Assembly (NCBI GenBank): GCA_964392175.1 | Contig: CAYMOJ010000006.1 | Location: 11,249-75,248, forward strand | Direction of reading: 5' to 3' | DNA: 64,000 bases | Origin: Firm-04 sp964392175 | GTDB lineage: Bacteria; Bacillota; Clostridia; Oscillospirales; Ruminococcaceae | In this document: positions 34,926-44,168 of the stretch, in pieces | Layout of the letters: the number at the start of each line of letters is the position of its first letter | Numbering within the stretch: position 1 is the first letter of the stretch | Translations under genes and position numbers: made by a program | The notes under the pieces: generated by a model | Database searches by the model: none | What the model saw: the letters and a program-made list of their open reading frames with translations, nothing else | Told to the model about the DNA's origin: nothing

Positions 34926-36434
34926 ATGCGAGTAGCCGCAGTTTTCAGCAATGATATGGTATTGCAGCGCGAAAAGCGCATCGCAGTATGGGGCGAGGCA
35001 ACAAACGATGAACCAATTTCTGTGCAATTTGGCGGGCATACCGTATCCACCGTTGCAGTCGATGGCAAATGGCAGGTATTCTTACCACCCATGGCAGCCA
35101 CAACGAATCTGCAAATGGTGGTGACAGGTGCACAGGATACCGTTACTTTCTCCAATGTTGCAGTAGGCGAGGTCTGGCTATGTGGCGGTCAGAGCAACAT
35201 GGAGTTTGAAATTCATAGTGAGAAAAACGGTGAGGCACTGCTGCAATCGCTGACCCCTGATTGCGGTGTACGATTCTACTATACCCCCAAGCAGAGCATC
35301 AAGGACGAGCATTTTGATGCAACCGAACGCAACACCTGCTGGTCGGAAGCAACTCCGGAAAGCGCAAGGGCATGGTCGGCAGTGGGCTTATATTTTGCGC
35401 TACGCATTGCCAAAGAGCTGGGCATTACGGTGGGTCTCATCGGCTGCAACTGGGGCGGTACGTCTGCCACAGCATGGATCCCTCGCAGCACCATTGAACA
35501 ACACACAGCATTGCTCCCCTACCTGGTGGAATACGACAAAGCAATGGAAGGCAAAACGCTTGAGGAACATATCAAAGAATATGATGAATATATTGTCTAC
35601 CAAGATGCATGGAATGTGCGCTGCGGACAGTGCTATGCCGATGAACCGGGCTGCTCATGGGAAAGAGTGCTGGAAGTCTGCGGTGAATCAAAATTTCCCG
35701 GCCCCATGGGGCCAAAAAACGAATACCGTCCCGGCGGTATATACGAGACCATGCTGCAACGCGTCTGCCCCTACACGCTGCGTGGATTTTTGTATTATCA
35801 GGGTGAATCGGATGATCACCGCCCTGACACCTACGAGGAGCTGCTTACAGCACTGGTGCATCAATGGCGCGATGACTGGAACGATGAAAATCTCTACTTT
35901 CTCAATGTACAGCTGCCCATGTTCAAATATGCATATGATCCGGATTATCAGCATTGGTGCAAAATCCGCGAGGCACAAGCAAATGTGTATCACGATTTGC
36001 GTAACACGGGACTTGCTGTGCTGACAGACTGCGGCGAGTTGGATAACATCCACCCTACTGATAAGGAACCCGTTGGTGAACGTCTTGCATTGCAAGCATT
36101 GTATATGGTCTATCATCGCGTACGGGAAACCGAAGCCTGCGCACCCATGTACCACGACAGCTACACAATGGGTAATACCATGGTACTGCACATCAACCAT
36201 GCGGCAGAGGGCTTTTTGCTGAAAGGCGAGCCCATCGGCTTTGAAATTGCAGGCGCAGACGGTGTTTATCACAGGGCAAGGGCTGTGCTTACCGCCAACT
36301 GTATTATCCTAACGGCGGATGCAGTTCCATCCCCCCTGTATGCAAGATACGCATGGTCGAACTACATGATACCCACGGTATTCGGCGCAAACGGATTACC
36401 GCTTGCCCCCTTCCGCACTGACAAAGCACACTGA
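34926..36434 (+). CDS. SASA-family sialate/carbohydrate O-acetylesterase (SGNH)
   Basis: Removes acetyl groups from sugars. 502 residues. An N-terminal beta domain is followed by the catalytic GEVWLCGGQSNME (nucleophile Ser near 89), GGTSATAWIP, YYQGESD and DCGELDNIHPTDK with the Asp-His pair, the blocks of the SASA/DUF303 acetylesterases (CE6-like). No signal peptide is visible, so it is probably cytoplasmic or released by other means. ATG 34926 has AAGGAG upstream. May help degrade acetylated plant polysaccharides, in keeping with the pectin genes. Confidence 0.88.
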   Translation: MRVAAVFSNDMVLQREKRIAVWGEATNDEPISVQFGGHTVSTVAVDGKWQVFLPPMAATTNLQMVVTGAQDTVTFSNVAVGEVWLCGGQSNMEFEIHSEKNGEALLQSLTPDCGVRFYYTPKQSIKDEHFDATERNTCWSEATPESARAWSAVGLYFALRIAKELGITVGLIGCNWGGTSATAWIPRSTIEQHTALLPYLVEYDKAMEGKTLEEHIKEYDEYIVYQDAWNVRCGQCYADEPGCSWERVLEVCGESKFPGPMGPKNEYRPGGIYETMLQRVCPYTLRGFLYYQGESDDHRPDTYEELLTALVHQWRDDWNDENLYFLNVQLPMFKYAYDPDYQHWCKIREAQANVYHDLRNTGLAVLTDCGELDNIHPTDKEPVGERLALQALYMVYHRVRETEACAPMYHDSYTMGNTMVLHINHAAEGFLLKGEPIGFEIAGADGVYHRARAVLTANCIILTADAVPSPLYARYAWSNYMIPTVFGANGLPLAPFRTDKAH

Positions 36435-36438
36435 ACTC

Positions 36439-36471
36439 AAGCGGTATCCTCATAAATAGGATACCGCTTTT
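36439..36471 (+). terminator. Terminator after SGNH esterase
   Basis: AAGCGGTATCC / GGATACCGCTT, 11-bp perfect stem, T4 after. Confidence 0.85.
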
Positions 36472-36494
36472 GCTGCCATCTGTTTGACCCAATC

Positions 36495-36523
36495 TTGACA
36501 AACATGGGCTGTTGTGATATACT
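36495..36523 (+). promoter_or_regulatory. Promoter for DUF4317 gene
   Basis: TTGACA (36495-36500), 17-bp spacer, TATACT (36518-36523). Confidence 0.82.
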
Positions 36524-36566
36524 TGATATATTGAAATAACACACAGTTCAGAACAGGAGATTATAA

Positions 36567-37709
36567 ATGAATCGCAAAGAAATGACCGAGATCCGCAACC
36601 ACTTTGGTGCGGAAGCCAAGTATTTTTCCATGGAGCAAGTGCTCACTGCGCTCATCGATGTCAAAGGGGATGTGCGCGGTATGCGTCTACGCCCCTATCA
36701 TAAGATTACGGAGCAGGAAACCGATATTCTCTTTGCCACCATGAAAAAAGTGTTGTGCCCTGCAATTGGAAAATCCACCGCAGAACTGGCGTTTCGCAAT
36801 GCTGCGTTTGCCGAAGGCTCGCCACAGGATATACTGAATACATTGCTTCGTTCTGAGCTGAAGGATGAGGAAACCGCGTTGTCTTTCCTCACCAAGCTTT
36901 CGGAAACCGTTTTTGCCGATGAACCATTCGCAGTACTTGCCGCCTACTGTCAATACTCTGCGCCAAAGAAAACAAAAATGGACGAGTTAGACGAAGAAAA
37001 CAATGACCACATTTACCGCTATATTGTGGTTGCACTTTGCCCTGTTGGCTCTGCGGAAAGTACTCTGGCATACAGCAGCTTTGATGACGAGATCTTTCGA
37101 CAAGAAAGCAAGGATGCCATTATCGGCAAAGCACCGCAAGATGGCTTTCTGTTTCCAGCATTCAGTGATCGTACTGCCGATGTCAATCATGTGATGTACT
37201 ACACCAAAACACCCAATACGCCCAACGACAAGTTGGTAGAAGAATTTCTCGGTTGTGAAACCGAAGCAACCATTGACGAGGAACAGGGCAGCATGAAGCA
37301 AGTGATGCAGCAGCTTCTGGGGGATGACCTCACCTATGAGGCAGTGGCAACTGTTAACGAAAAACTAGAGCAGATCGTTGCAAAAAATAAAAGCGATGAA
37401 GCTCCCACAGAAATCACGGGGCATATTTTGCACCGTATGCTGCAAGATGCAGGCGTGCCGGAAGATAAACTGGAACGCACCGAGGAAGTGTTCAAGGAAT
37501 GCGTGGAATCAACCTTGAAGCCTGAACGATTGGTACAGCCAAAAACGATTATTCGTACTCCTGAAATCGTGGTGAATGTAAAAAATGATGCCAAGGATAA
37601 GGTGCGATTGGAAACAGTAAACGGCAGGCACTGCATGGTCATTGCACTGGATGAAGCAGTCATCGAAGTCAACGGCTATGAACTGAAAGTGCCCGGCATG
37701 ACCGAATAA
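36567..37709 (+). CDS. DUF4317 family protein
   Basis: 380 residues of a family seen mainly in Firmicutes. MNRKEMTEIRNHFG is the characteristic start. No transmembrane segments and no enzymatic motif; the middle is rich in Asp and Glu. Function unknown in the family. It stands 26 bp before ahcY with a good promoter, so both may be one operon, but this does not by itself assign a role. Confidence 0.82.
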   Translation: MNRKEMTEIRNHFGAEAKYFSMEQVLTALIDVKGDVRGMRLRPYHKITEQETDILFATMKKVLCPAIGKSTAELAFRNAAFAEGSPQDILNTLLRSELKDEETALSFLTKLSETVFADEPFAVLAAYCQYSAPKKTKMDELDEENNDHIYRYIVVALCPVGSAESTLAYSSFDDEIFRQESKDAIIGKAPQDGFLFPAFSDRTADVNHVMYYTKTPNTPNDKLVEEFLGCETEATIDEEQGSMKQVMQQLLGDDLTYEAVATVNEKLEQIVAKNKSDEAPTEITGHILHRMLQDAGVPEDKLERTEEVFKECVESTLKPERLVQPKTIIRTPEIVVNVKNDAKDKVRLETVNGRHCMVIALDEAVIEVNGYELKVPGMTE

Positions 37710-37735
37710 TATCAATACGAAAGGATGCAGATATC

Positions 37736-38980
37736 ATGAGCGAAATCAGAGATGCATTGCTTTGGGAAAGCGGCGAACGGAAAATCAACTGGGTAAAGAA
37801 CAATATGCCCCTGCTACGTGGCATTGAAGCCGAATTTGCACAAACCAAGCCCTTTGCAGGGTTGCGTATTGCACTTTCCATACATCTGGAGGCAAAGACT
37901 GCATATCTTTGTCGTGTCATGGCGGCAGGCGGTGCAGAGATGTACATCACAGGCTCTAATCCCCTATCCACACAGGATGATATCGCTGCGGCTTTGGTAC
38001 ATGGCGGATTGAATGTATTTGCATGGCATGGTGCAACTGAAGAAGAATATCTAGCACACACCCGCCGTGTCATTGAGATTGCTCCGCATTTTATTATTGA
38101 TGACGGCGGGGATCTCGTTTCGTTAATTCACAGTGCTTACCCCCATTTGCTTTCCAATGTCATTGGTGGATGTGAAGAAACCACAACGGGTATTTTGCGC
38201 TTGAAAGCCATGGCAAAAGAGGGCAAACTTCAATTCCCGATGATGCTGGTCAACGATGCCGACTGCAAGCATCTGTTTGATAACCGCTATGGCACGGGGC
38301 AATCTGTTTGGGATGGCATTAACCGCACGACCAATCTCATTGTGGCAGGCAAAAATGTGGTTGTAGCAGGATATGGCTGGTGTGGCAAGGGTACGGCAAT
38401 GCGCGCGAAAGGTCTGGGAGCAAATGTCATCGTGACGGAAATTGACCCTGTTAAGGCGATCGAAGCAATCATGGACGGCTTCGATGTGATGCCTATGGAG
38501 GAAGCTGCAAAAATCGGCGATTTCTTTGTCACCGTAACAGGCTGTGACAAGGTGATTACCGAAAACAGCTTTGTAAACATGAAGGACGGAGCAATTCTCT
38601 GCAATGCAGGTCATTTCGATGTGGAAGTAGATATGGCTTGCCTGCGAAGGATCGCGGTTCATTCGTTTATGGCACGAAACAACATTGTAGGGTACACCCT
38701 TGCAAATGGCAATACATTGTATGTGATCGCAGAAGGCAGACTGGTAAATTTGGCTGCCGGTGATGGGCATCCTGCCGAAATTATGGACATGAGCTTTGCG
38801 ATTCAGGCATTGAGCGCAGAGTATCTCATTAAAAATCATGAAACGATCGCGGATACTTTAATCACAGTGCCTCGTTCAGTAGATCAGACAGTCGCACGTC
38901 GCAAGCTCGCCTCTATGGGGGTTGCCATTGATACGCTCACCGAAGAGCAGGCTGCATATCTTGCAGGCTGGGAGGGCTAA
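37736..38980 (+). CDS. ahcY: Adenosylhomocysteinase (S-adenosylhomocysteine hydrolase)
   Basis: Hydrolyses SAH to homocysteine and adenosine, keeping methylation reactions going. NAD-binding motif VVAGYGWCGKGTAMRAKG, the substrate region DDGGDLV with EETTTG, and GHFDVEVDM. 414 residues, somewhat shorter than the 430-490 of many homologues, without the 40-residue insertion seen in some. AAAGGATG lies before ATG 37736. A methylthioadenosine/SAH deaminase follows after one small gene. Confidence 0.95.
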   Translation: MSEIRDALLWESGERKINWVKNNMPLLRGIEAEFAQTKPFAGLRIALSIHLEAKTAYLCRVMAAGGAEMYITGSNPLSTQDDIAAALVHGGLNVFAWHGATEEEYLAHTRRVIEIAPHFIIDDGGDLVSLIHSAYPHLLSNVIGGCEETTTGILRLKAMAKEGKLQFPMMLVNDADCKHLFDNRYGTGQSVWDGINRTTNLIVAGKNVVVAGYGWCGKGTAMRAKGLGANVIVTEIDPVKAIEAIMDGFDVMPMEEAAKIGDFFVTVTGCDKVITENSFVNMKDGAILCNAGHFDVEVDMACLRRIAVHSFMARNNIVGYTLANGNTLYVIAEGRLVNLAAGDGHPAEIMDMSFAIQALSAEYLIKNHETIADTLITVPRSVDQTVARRKLASMGVAIDTLTEEQAAYLAGWEG

Positions 38981-39061
38981 ATCCTGCGCATCAGGATAAG
39001 ACCAACTACACCGAAAAACCACCATGCAGACCTTCTATAATGTTGCTCAAGAAAGGACGAC

Positions 39062-39574
39062 ATGATGTTTGCCATCTTTGAAACCAGACGCAAGAATCAG
39101 CCTTTGCGCGCATTGCGGGCTTGGATACAGCAGAACATCGGCACAAAAGGAAAGCGATTTATTTTCTTGCAAACAGAGCAACGGTTCTGTTTTCGCGTCA
39201 AAGATCTGCTGCGCACACTCAATGAAATGTGTGAGCAGTTTGAACAGCTACAGCAACAGCGCAAAAAATTGGAAAAATCTCAACGTAGCGATCCGCTTTT
39301 TGATCGCATGGAATCGGTATTTCTCATCTGCTGCACACAGCTTGTACAAACCCTTGATATGTGCATATGGGAGCGTGTCAAAGAGGCAGAGTATCCCCCT
39401 CGAAATATGCTGCAAGCTCTGATCGCGCGGAACAAGGCGGTGCTGCACAATTATGGAGATTACCTTTTTGCACTGACACAGGCAACTTTTCGCGATACAT
39501 TACAAGACCGTGAAACCATCGCCCGTACCGTACAGGCCATGTCCGAGGTGATGCAACAACACGGCAATCTATAA
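39062..39574 (+). CDS. Helical protein of unknown function
   Basis: 170 residues with Gln-, Leu- and Arg-rich helices (LLRTLNEMCEQFEQLQQQRK), probably coiled coil, and no transmembrane segment. No family recognised. Starts at 39062 or 39065 (AAAGGAC upstream). Sits between ahcY and the MTA/SAH deaminase, so may belong to that operon. Confidence 0.6.
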   Translation: MMFAIFETRRKNQPLRALRAWIQQNIGTKGKRFIFLQTEQRFCFRVKDLLRTLNEMCEQFEQLQQQRKKLEKSQRSDPLFDRMESVFLICCTQLVQTLDMCIWERVKEAEYPPRNMLQALIARNKAVLHNYGDYLFALTQATFRDTLQDRETIARTVQAMSEVMQQHGNL

Positions 39575-39592
39575 ACCGAAAGGAACTTCGAA

Positions 39593-40867
39593 ATGATGCT
39601 ACGATTCTACAATGCCGAACTGCTCACTATGGAACATGACCTCATTCTTCGCAAGGGCGAATTGTGGACAGATGGTGACCACATTTCCTATGTGGGCGAT
39701 ACTCCCGCAGTGCTGCCGACTTTTGATCGTGAGATCGACCTGCATGGGAAACTTTTGATGCCCTCATTCAAGAACGCACACGCACACTCTGCCATGACTT
39801 TTTTGCGTTCCTTCGCCGAGGATGTACCCTTGCAGCAATGGCTCTTTGAAAAAGTGTTTCCTTATGAAGATCGCTTGACATCCGACGATGTCTATATCTT
39901 TACAAAGCTCGCCATCGCAGAATATCTTTCTTCCGGCTTTACTGCCGCCTTTGATATGTATTTTGAGCCACAAGCCATCGCACAGGCAAGCATTGCATGT
40001 GGCTTTCGTACCGTTCTTTGCAGCGGTATCAGCGGAGATGCAAAAGAGATTCATCGCCTACAACAGTTGTACGAACAATTTCACAACTATCATCCGCTGG
40101 TGCAGTATCGTCTGGGATTCCATTCGGAATACACCACGACCCCTGCATTACGCAAGGAGATCGCAAAACTTGCACAGGCAGAAAAACAACCGGTGTACAC
40201 ACATATCAGCGAAACAAAAAAAGAACATGACGAATGCATCGCGCGCAACGGCTGTACCCCTGCACAGCATTTTGCAGAGCTCGGTCTGTGGGAATACGGC
40301 GGCGGTGGATTCCATGGAGTATGGCTGGACGCGAAAGACCGTCAGATTTTTTCTGAAAAAAATCTATATCTCGTCAGTTGCCCTGCGTCGAATGCCAAGC
40401 TTGCGAGTGGCATTGCGCCGCTGAAGGATTGTCTTTCTCAAGGGGTGCGTCTGGCACTCGGTACCGATGGTGCTGCCAGCAACAATGCAGTTGACCCCTT
40501 CCGTGAGATGTATCTCGCAACGACATTGCAGCGGCTACGCTATCATGATGCTGCTGCTGTGCCTGCCACCGAAATTCTCAGGGCGGCAACAGTCGGCTCT
40601 GCCGAAGCAATGGGGCTCCACAACTGCGATGTTTTGGCAATCGGCAAGCAGGCAGATTTCATTGTGGTGGACACAGCAATGCCCAATTTGCGTCCCATTC
40701 ATGATGTCGTACGCAATCTGGTATACAGCGGCGGCAAGCAGAATATCGCGATGACCGTTTGCGCAGGACAAATTCTGTACGAAAACGGCAATTACTGCAT
40801 GGGTATGGATCTGGAAAAGCTGTATGCTGAGGCACAACAATGCGCTGAGCGTTTGACCAAGGATTAA
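39593..40867 (+). CDS. mtaD: 5-methylthioadenosine/S-adenosylhomocysteine deaminase
   Basis: Amidohydrolase that deaminates MTA or SAH. The metal-binding HxH lies in KNAHAHSAM; other sites are LGFHSEYTTTPA, THISETKKEHDEC, a His in GGFHGVWL and LGTDGAASNNAVD. 424 residues, normal length. SAH-deaminase activity next to ahcY gives two routes for SAH. Other cytosine- or guanine-type amidohydrolases are related, so substrate is inferred. Starts 18 bp after the unknown gene. Confidence 0.85.
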   Translation: MMLRFYNAELLTMEHDLILRKGELWTDGDHISYVGDTPAVLPTFDREIDLHGKLLMPSFKNAHAHSAMTFLRSFAEDVPLQQWLFEKVFPYEDRLTSDDVYIFTKLAIAEYLSSGFTAAFDMYFEPQAIAQASIACGFRTVLCSGISGDAKEIHRLQQLYEQFHNYHPLVQYRLGFHSEYTTTPALRKEIAKLAQAEKQPVYTHISETKKEHDECIARNGCTPAQHFAELGLWEYGGGGFHGVWLDAKDRQIFSEKNLYLVSCPASNAKLASGIAPLKDCLSQGVRLALGTDGAASNNAVDPFREMYLATTLQRLRYHDAAAVPATEILRAATVGSAEAMGLHNCDVLAIGKQADFIVVDTAMPNLRPIHDVVRNLVYSGGKQNIAMTVCAGQILYENGNYCMGMDLEKLYAEAQQCAERLTKD

Positions 40868-40873
40868 GGCAGC

Positions 40874-41353
40874 ATGGAGAATCAGGTCATTCTATTGTGC
40901 GGAAAAATCGCAAGTGGTAAAAGTTACTATGCTGCCACATTGCAGGCATCGCAACAAGCTGTGCTGCTTTCTTCTGATGCACTAATGCTGACAATGTTTG
41001 AGAATCAAGAAGGCGAATATCATGATTTACTGGTTGCCCGCGCAAAGCGGTATCTGTTGGGGCTTGCAGAAGAAATTCTGCGTGGTGGTTGCGACGTGAT
41101 CTTGGACTGGGGCTTTTGGACAAAGCAAAGCCGTGCCGAAATACGACAATATTTCGCAAAAAAGCAGGTTCCCACAACATTGCATTATTTGGATATACCA
41201 AACGAGATTTGGCAGCAACGCATTGCAAAGCGCAATGCTGCGGTGCAGCGCGGTGAAGTGCAGGCATATTATGTGGATGAAGGTTTACTGCAAAAGCTTT
41301 TAGAACGCTTTGAACCGCCCGATGACGATGAAGTAGATATGTATGTTCGATAA
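40874..41353 (+). CDS. P-loop ATP-binding protein (AAA_33/zeta-toxin-like kinase fold)
   Basis: 159 residues. N-terminal Walker A GKIASGKS near residue 10 and a compact kinase-type fold with Arg-rich later segment (WQQRIAKRNAAV). Similar proteins are small nucleotide or metabolite kinases. Substrate not predictable. The start follows the deaminase stop by 6 bp. A hairpin terminator follows. Confidence 0.72.
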   Translation: MENQVILLCGKIASGKSYYAATLQASQQAVLLSSDALMLTMFENQEGEYHDLLVARAKRYLLGLAEEILRGGCDVILDWGFWTKQSRAEIRQYFAKKQVPTTLHYLDIPNEIWQQRIAKRNAAVQRGEVQAYYVDEGLLQKLLERFEPPDDDEVDMYVR

Positions 41354-41388
41354 AGCATACTCCCCCCTCTTGGCTATATATAACAAAA

Positions 41389-41423
41389 TGCCCGATCCTT
41401 TGAAAGAGTCGGGCTTATTTTTT
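41389..41423. terminator. Bidirectional terminator between kinase gene and hisF
   Basis: GCCCGA / TCGGGC stem around a 13-nt loop; plus strand followed by TTATTTTTT and minus strand by ATTTTGTT. Serves both the gene at 40874 and the his operon. Confidence 0.82.
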
Positions 41424-41464
41424 AAATTTTGTGATGTGATGCACAAGCAATGCCACAATACGGC

Positions 41465-42220
41465 TTATCGCACAACAATACCCTTGCGACGACAATCTGC
41501 CTTTACCTGTGCAACAGTCAACTCACCAAAGTGGAACAGCGATGCAGCAAGGGCTGCGGTTGCACCCGTCTGCTGAAAGGCTGTGGCAAAATCAGAACAT
41601 TTTCCCGCACCACCGCTGGCAATCACAGGAATGGTAACATTGGCACAGACAGCCTGTAGCATCTCAAGATCAAATCCACCGCGCACGCCATCCGTATCAA
41701 TGGAATTGAGACAAATTTCACCTGCACCCCGCGCTTGAATCTCCTTGACCCATTCGATCAGGTCGATGTGCATATCCATTCTGCCGCCATTAATAAATAC
41801 AGTATAGCCGCCTTCTCCATTGCGTTTGGCATCAATGCCAACCACAATACACTGAGACCCAAATTGCTCTGCCCCCTGGGAGATCAATGCAGGATTTTTA
41901 ACCGCCGAAGAATTAATACTAACCTTATCTGCACCTGCACGGAGTGTATCACGCATATCAGCAACTGATGCGATACCACCGCCAACGGTCAGGGGAATAA
42001 ACACCTGCTTCGCGGTTTCACGTACCACATCGAGAAAAACACCTCTACCCTCGTAGGAGGCGACAATATCGTAAAACACCAACTCATCCGCGCCTTGACG
42101 GTTATAGTCCGCTGCACAGGCAACGGGATCACCCACATCTTTGATGCCCTCAAAATTGACACCCTTTACCACTTTGCCATGGCGCACATCCAAGCAAGGA
42201 ATGATTCTCTTTGCTAGCAT
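41465..42220 (-). CDS. hisF: Imidazole glycerol phosphate synthase, cyclase subunit
   Basis: Forms imidazole glycerol phosphate and AICAR with HisH. (beta/alpha)8 barrel; RIIPCLDVRHGKVVKG holds the first catalytic Asp (residue 11) and GIDAKRNGEGGY the second. 251 residues. Its ATG overlaps the hisA stop by one base (TGATG). Confidence 0.97.
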   Translation of the reverse strand: MLAKRIIPCLDVRHGKVVKGVNFEGIKDVGDPVACAADYNRQGADELVFYDIVASYEGRGVFLDVVRETAKQVFIPLTVGGGIASVADMRDTLRAGADKVSINSSAVKNPALISQGAEQFGSQCIVVGIDAKRNGEGGYTVFINGGRMDMHIDLIEWVKEIQARGAGEICLNSIDTDGVRGGFDLEMLQAVCANVTIPVIASGGAGKCSDFATAFQQTGATAALAASLFHFGELTVAQVKADCRRKGIVVR

Positions 42221-42963
42221 CAGAATGCACCTCCCATATCCCCATGCGCCGTTCGCAGCGCATCATGCAGGGAAAGCGTACCCTGATAGATGGATTTCCC
42301 GCAGATGGTACCATACAGCTTCAATTGCTTACAGGCAATGATATCCTCCATGGTATGCACACCTCCGCTGGCAATGAGGTGACATTGCCCTGCGGTTTCC
42401 CTGGCGAGCATGGCAAGCTGCTGTGTATTCACACCGGTGAGGGTACCATCCTTCGCAATATCAGTAACGATGAAATAACGCACCCCTACGGCAATCATTT
42501 CCTTGGCAAGATCGATATCACGCACATTGGAGGTTTCCAACCACCCCTCAGTAGCGACCATACCATTTTTGGCATCAATACCCACAGCGATTGCTTCGCT
42601 GCCGAATTCTGCTACAGCATCTTTCACAAGTTGCGGATCTTTCAGCGCGGCTGAACCTAAGATCACACGCGAAATTCCCATATCCAGATAAGCTGCAATG
42701 GTTTCCATATTGCGGATGCCACCACCTAGTTCCACTTTCAACGAGGTATTCTTCGCCACTGCGGTATAAATCGCACTGTTAACGGGCTTGCCCTCTTTGG
42801 CGCCATCCAAATCGACCATATGAATCCACTTCGCACCGGCTGCCTCAAAGGATTTTGCAGTGGTCAACGGATCCTCCGCAACCTGCTGTGCGGTAGCATA
42901 ATCGCCCTGTGTCAGACGCACACACTGTCCCTTATGAATATCAATGGCAGGTAAAATCAACAT
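42220..42963 (-). CDS. hisA: Phosphoribosylformimino-5-aminoimidazole carboxamide ribotide isomerase
   Basis: Opens ProFAR to PRFAR, an Amadori step of histidine synthesis. (beta/alpha)8 barrel homologous to HisF; ILPAIDIHKGQCVRL has the first catalytic Asp and VTDIAKDGTLTG the second. 247 residues. Overlaps hisH by 7 bp. Confidence 0.96.
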   Translation of the reverse strand: MLILPAIDIHKGQCVRLTQGDYATAQQVAEDPLTTAKSFEAAGAKWIHMVDLDGAKEGKPVNSAIYTAVAKNTSLKVELGGGIRNMETIAAYLDMGISRVILGSAALKDPQLVKDAVAEFGSEAIAVGIDAKNGMVATEGWLETSNVRDIDLAKEMIAVGVRYFIVTDIAKDGTLTGVNTQQLAMLARETAGQCHLIASGGVHTMEDIIACKQLKLYGTICGKSIYQGTLSLHDALRTAHGDMGGAF

Positions 42964-43568
42964 GACAGCATTCCTCCGAAATTCCGCAACATCTGCAAGC
43001 CCTGCTCCCCCGATTTTTCAGGATGGAACTGTGCACCAAACACATAACCGCCATCGGTAATGAGCGCAGGGATCTTACCATCGTACTCAGCATATGCCAC
43101 GATGTTTGCATCATCGCAAAACGCCTGATAAGAGTGTACAAAATAGGTGTAAAGAGGCTGCTCCAACCCTTTCAGCAATGGGCAATCCGCCTGCAAAACA
43201 GCCAGTTCGTTCCATCCCATATGGGGAACAATCACCCTCTTAGAAGGAATCCGATGCACACTGCCCTTGATCAAACCCAGACCTTTACAGGGTGCGACCT
43301 CATCGCTTTCTTCCAGCAACATCTGCATACCAAGGCAGATGCCAAGCAACGGTTTTTTCTTAGCCTCTTCACGGATGACTGCTACCAGACCACTTTCATT
43401 CAGCATTTGCATACCGGCAGGAAATGCACCCACCCCAGGCAGAATCAAGCCATCGGCAGCACGCAGATCTGTAGGACTTTTTGTCAGCTGATGAGGCAAA
43501 CCTAAATACTCCAGCGCATTACAAACCGAAAACAGATTGCCTGCACCGTAATCGATCACAGCAATCAT
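42957..43568 (-). CDS. hisH: Imidazole glycerol phosphate synthase, glutamine amidotransferase subunit
   Basis: Supplies ammonia to HisF. Class I glutaminase with nucleophile in GICLGMQMLLEES and the His-Glu pair in FHPEKSGEQG. 203 residues, normal length. Overlaps the hisB stop as ATGA. Confidence 0.96.
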   Translation of the reverse strand: MIAVIDYGAGNLFSVCNALEYLGLPHQLTKSPTDLRAADGLILPGVGAFPAGMQMLNESGLVAVIREEAKKKPLLGICLGMQMLLEESDEVAPCKGLGLIKGSVHRIPSKRVIVPHMGWNELAVLQADCPLLKGLEQPLYTYFVHSYQAFCDDANIVAYAEYDGKIPALITDGGYVFGAQFHPEKSGEQGLQMLRNFGGMLSC

Positions 43569-44149
43569 GCTAACACTCCTTTGGTAGAAAGTACTGTGCC
43601 GTCCTCATTGGGGCGAATTGCCTTTTTGAGTGCATGGGCAAACGCCTTATACAGTGCCTCACACTTGTGATGATCGTTGTTGCCGTACATCATATTCAAG
43701 TGCAGAGTGATCCCTGCATTGAACGCCAACGCACGAAAAAATTCTTCAGTCAAGCAGGCATCATAGCTGCCAATCATAGGATTGGTAAAACTGCCCTGGA
43801 ACACCAGAAACGGTCGGTTGGAAAGATCAAGGCTACAAAAGGACAAAGCCTCATCCATGGGAATAAACGCACTGCCATAGCGCGCAATGCCCGCCTTATT
43901 CCCCAGAGCCTGTGCCAAAGCCTGCCCCAGCACGATGCCTGTATCTTCAACAGTATGATGCGCGTCCACTTCCAGATCACCCATCGCACGGATCTGCATA
44001 CTAATACCACTATGCTTAGAAAGTGCGGTCAGCATATGATCAAAAAAACCGATTCCCGTGGTAATATCACTGTTTCCTTTTCCATCCATGGCAACAGATA
44101 CGGTAATCTGTGTTTCTTTGGTATTACGTGTTACTGTGGCTTTTTGCAT
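43565..44149 (-). CDS. hisB: Imidazoleglycerol-phosphate dehydratase
   Basis: Monofunctional IGPD domain without the phosphatase half found in enterics. Metal-binding DAHHTVEDTGIVLGQAL and NDHHKCEALYKAFA. 194 residues. A separate histidinol phosphatase must be encoded elsewhere. Confidence 0.96.
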   Translation of the reverse strand: MQKATVTRNTKETQITVSVAMDGKGNSDITTGIGFFDHMLTALSKHSGISMQIRAMGDLEVDAHHTVEDTGIVLGQALAQALGNKAGIARYGSAFIPMDEALSFCSLDLSNRPFLVFQGSFTNPMIGSYDACLTEEFFRALAFNAGITLHLNMMYGNNDHHKCEALYKAFAHALKKAIRPNEDGTVLSTKGVLA

Positions 44150-44168
44150 CGCAATGCGCCTCCTTTAT

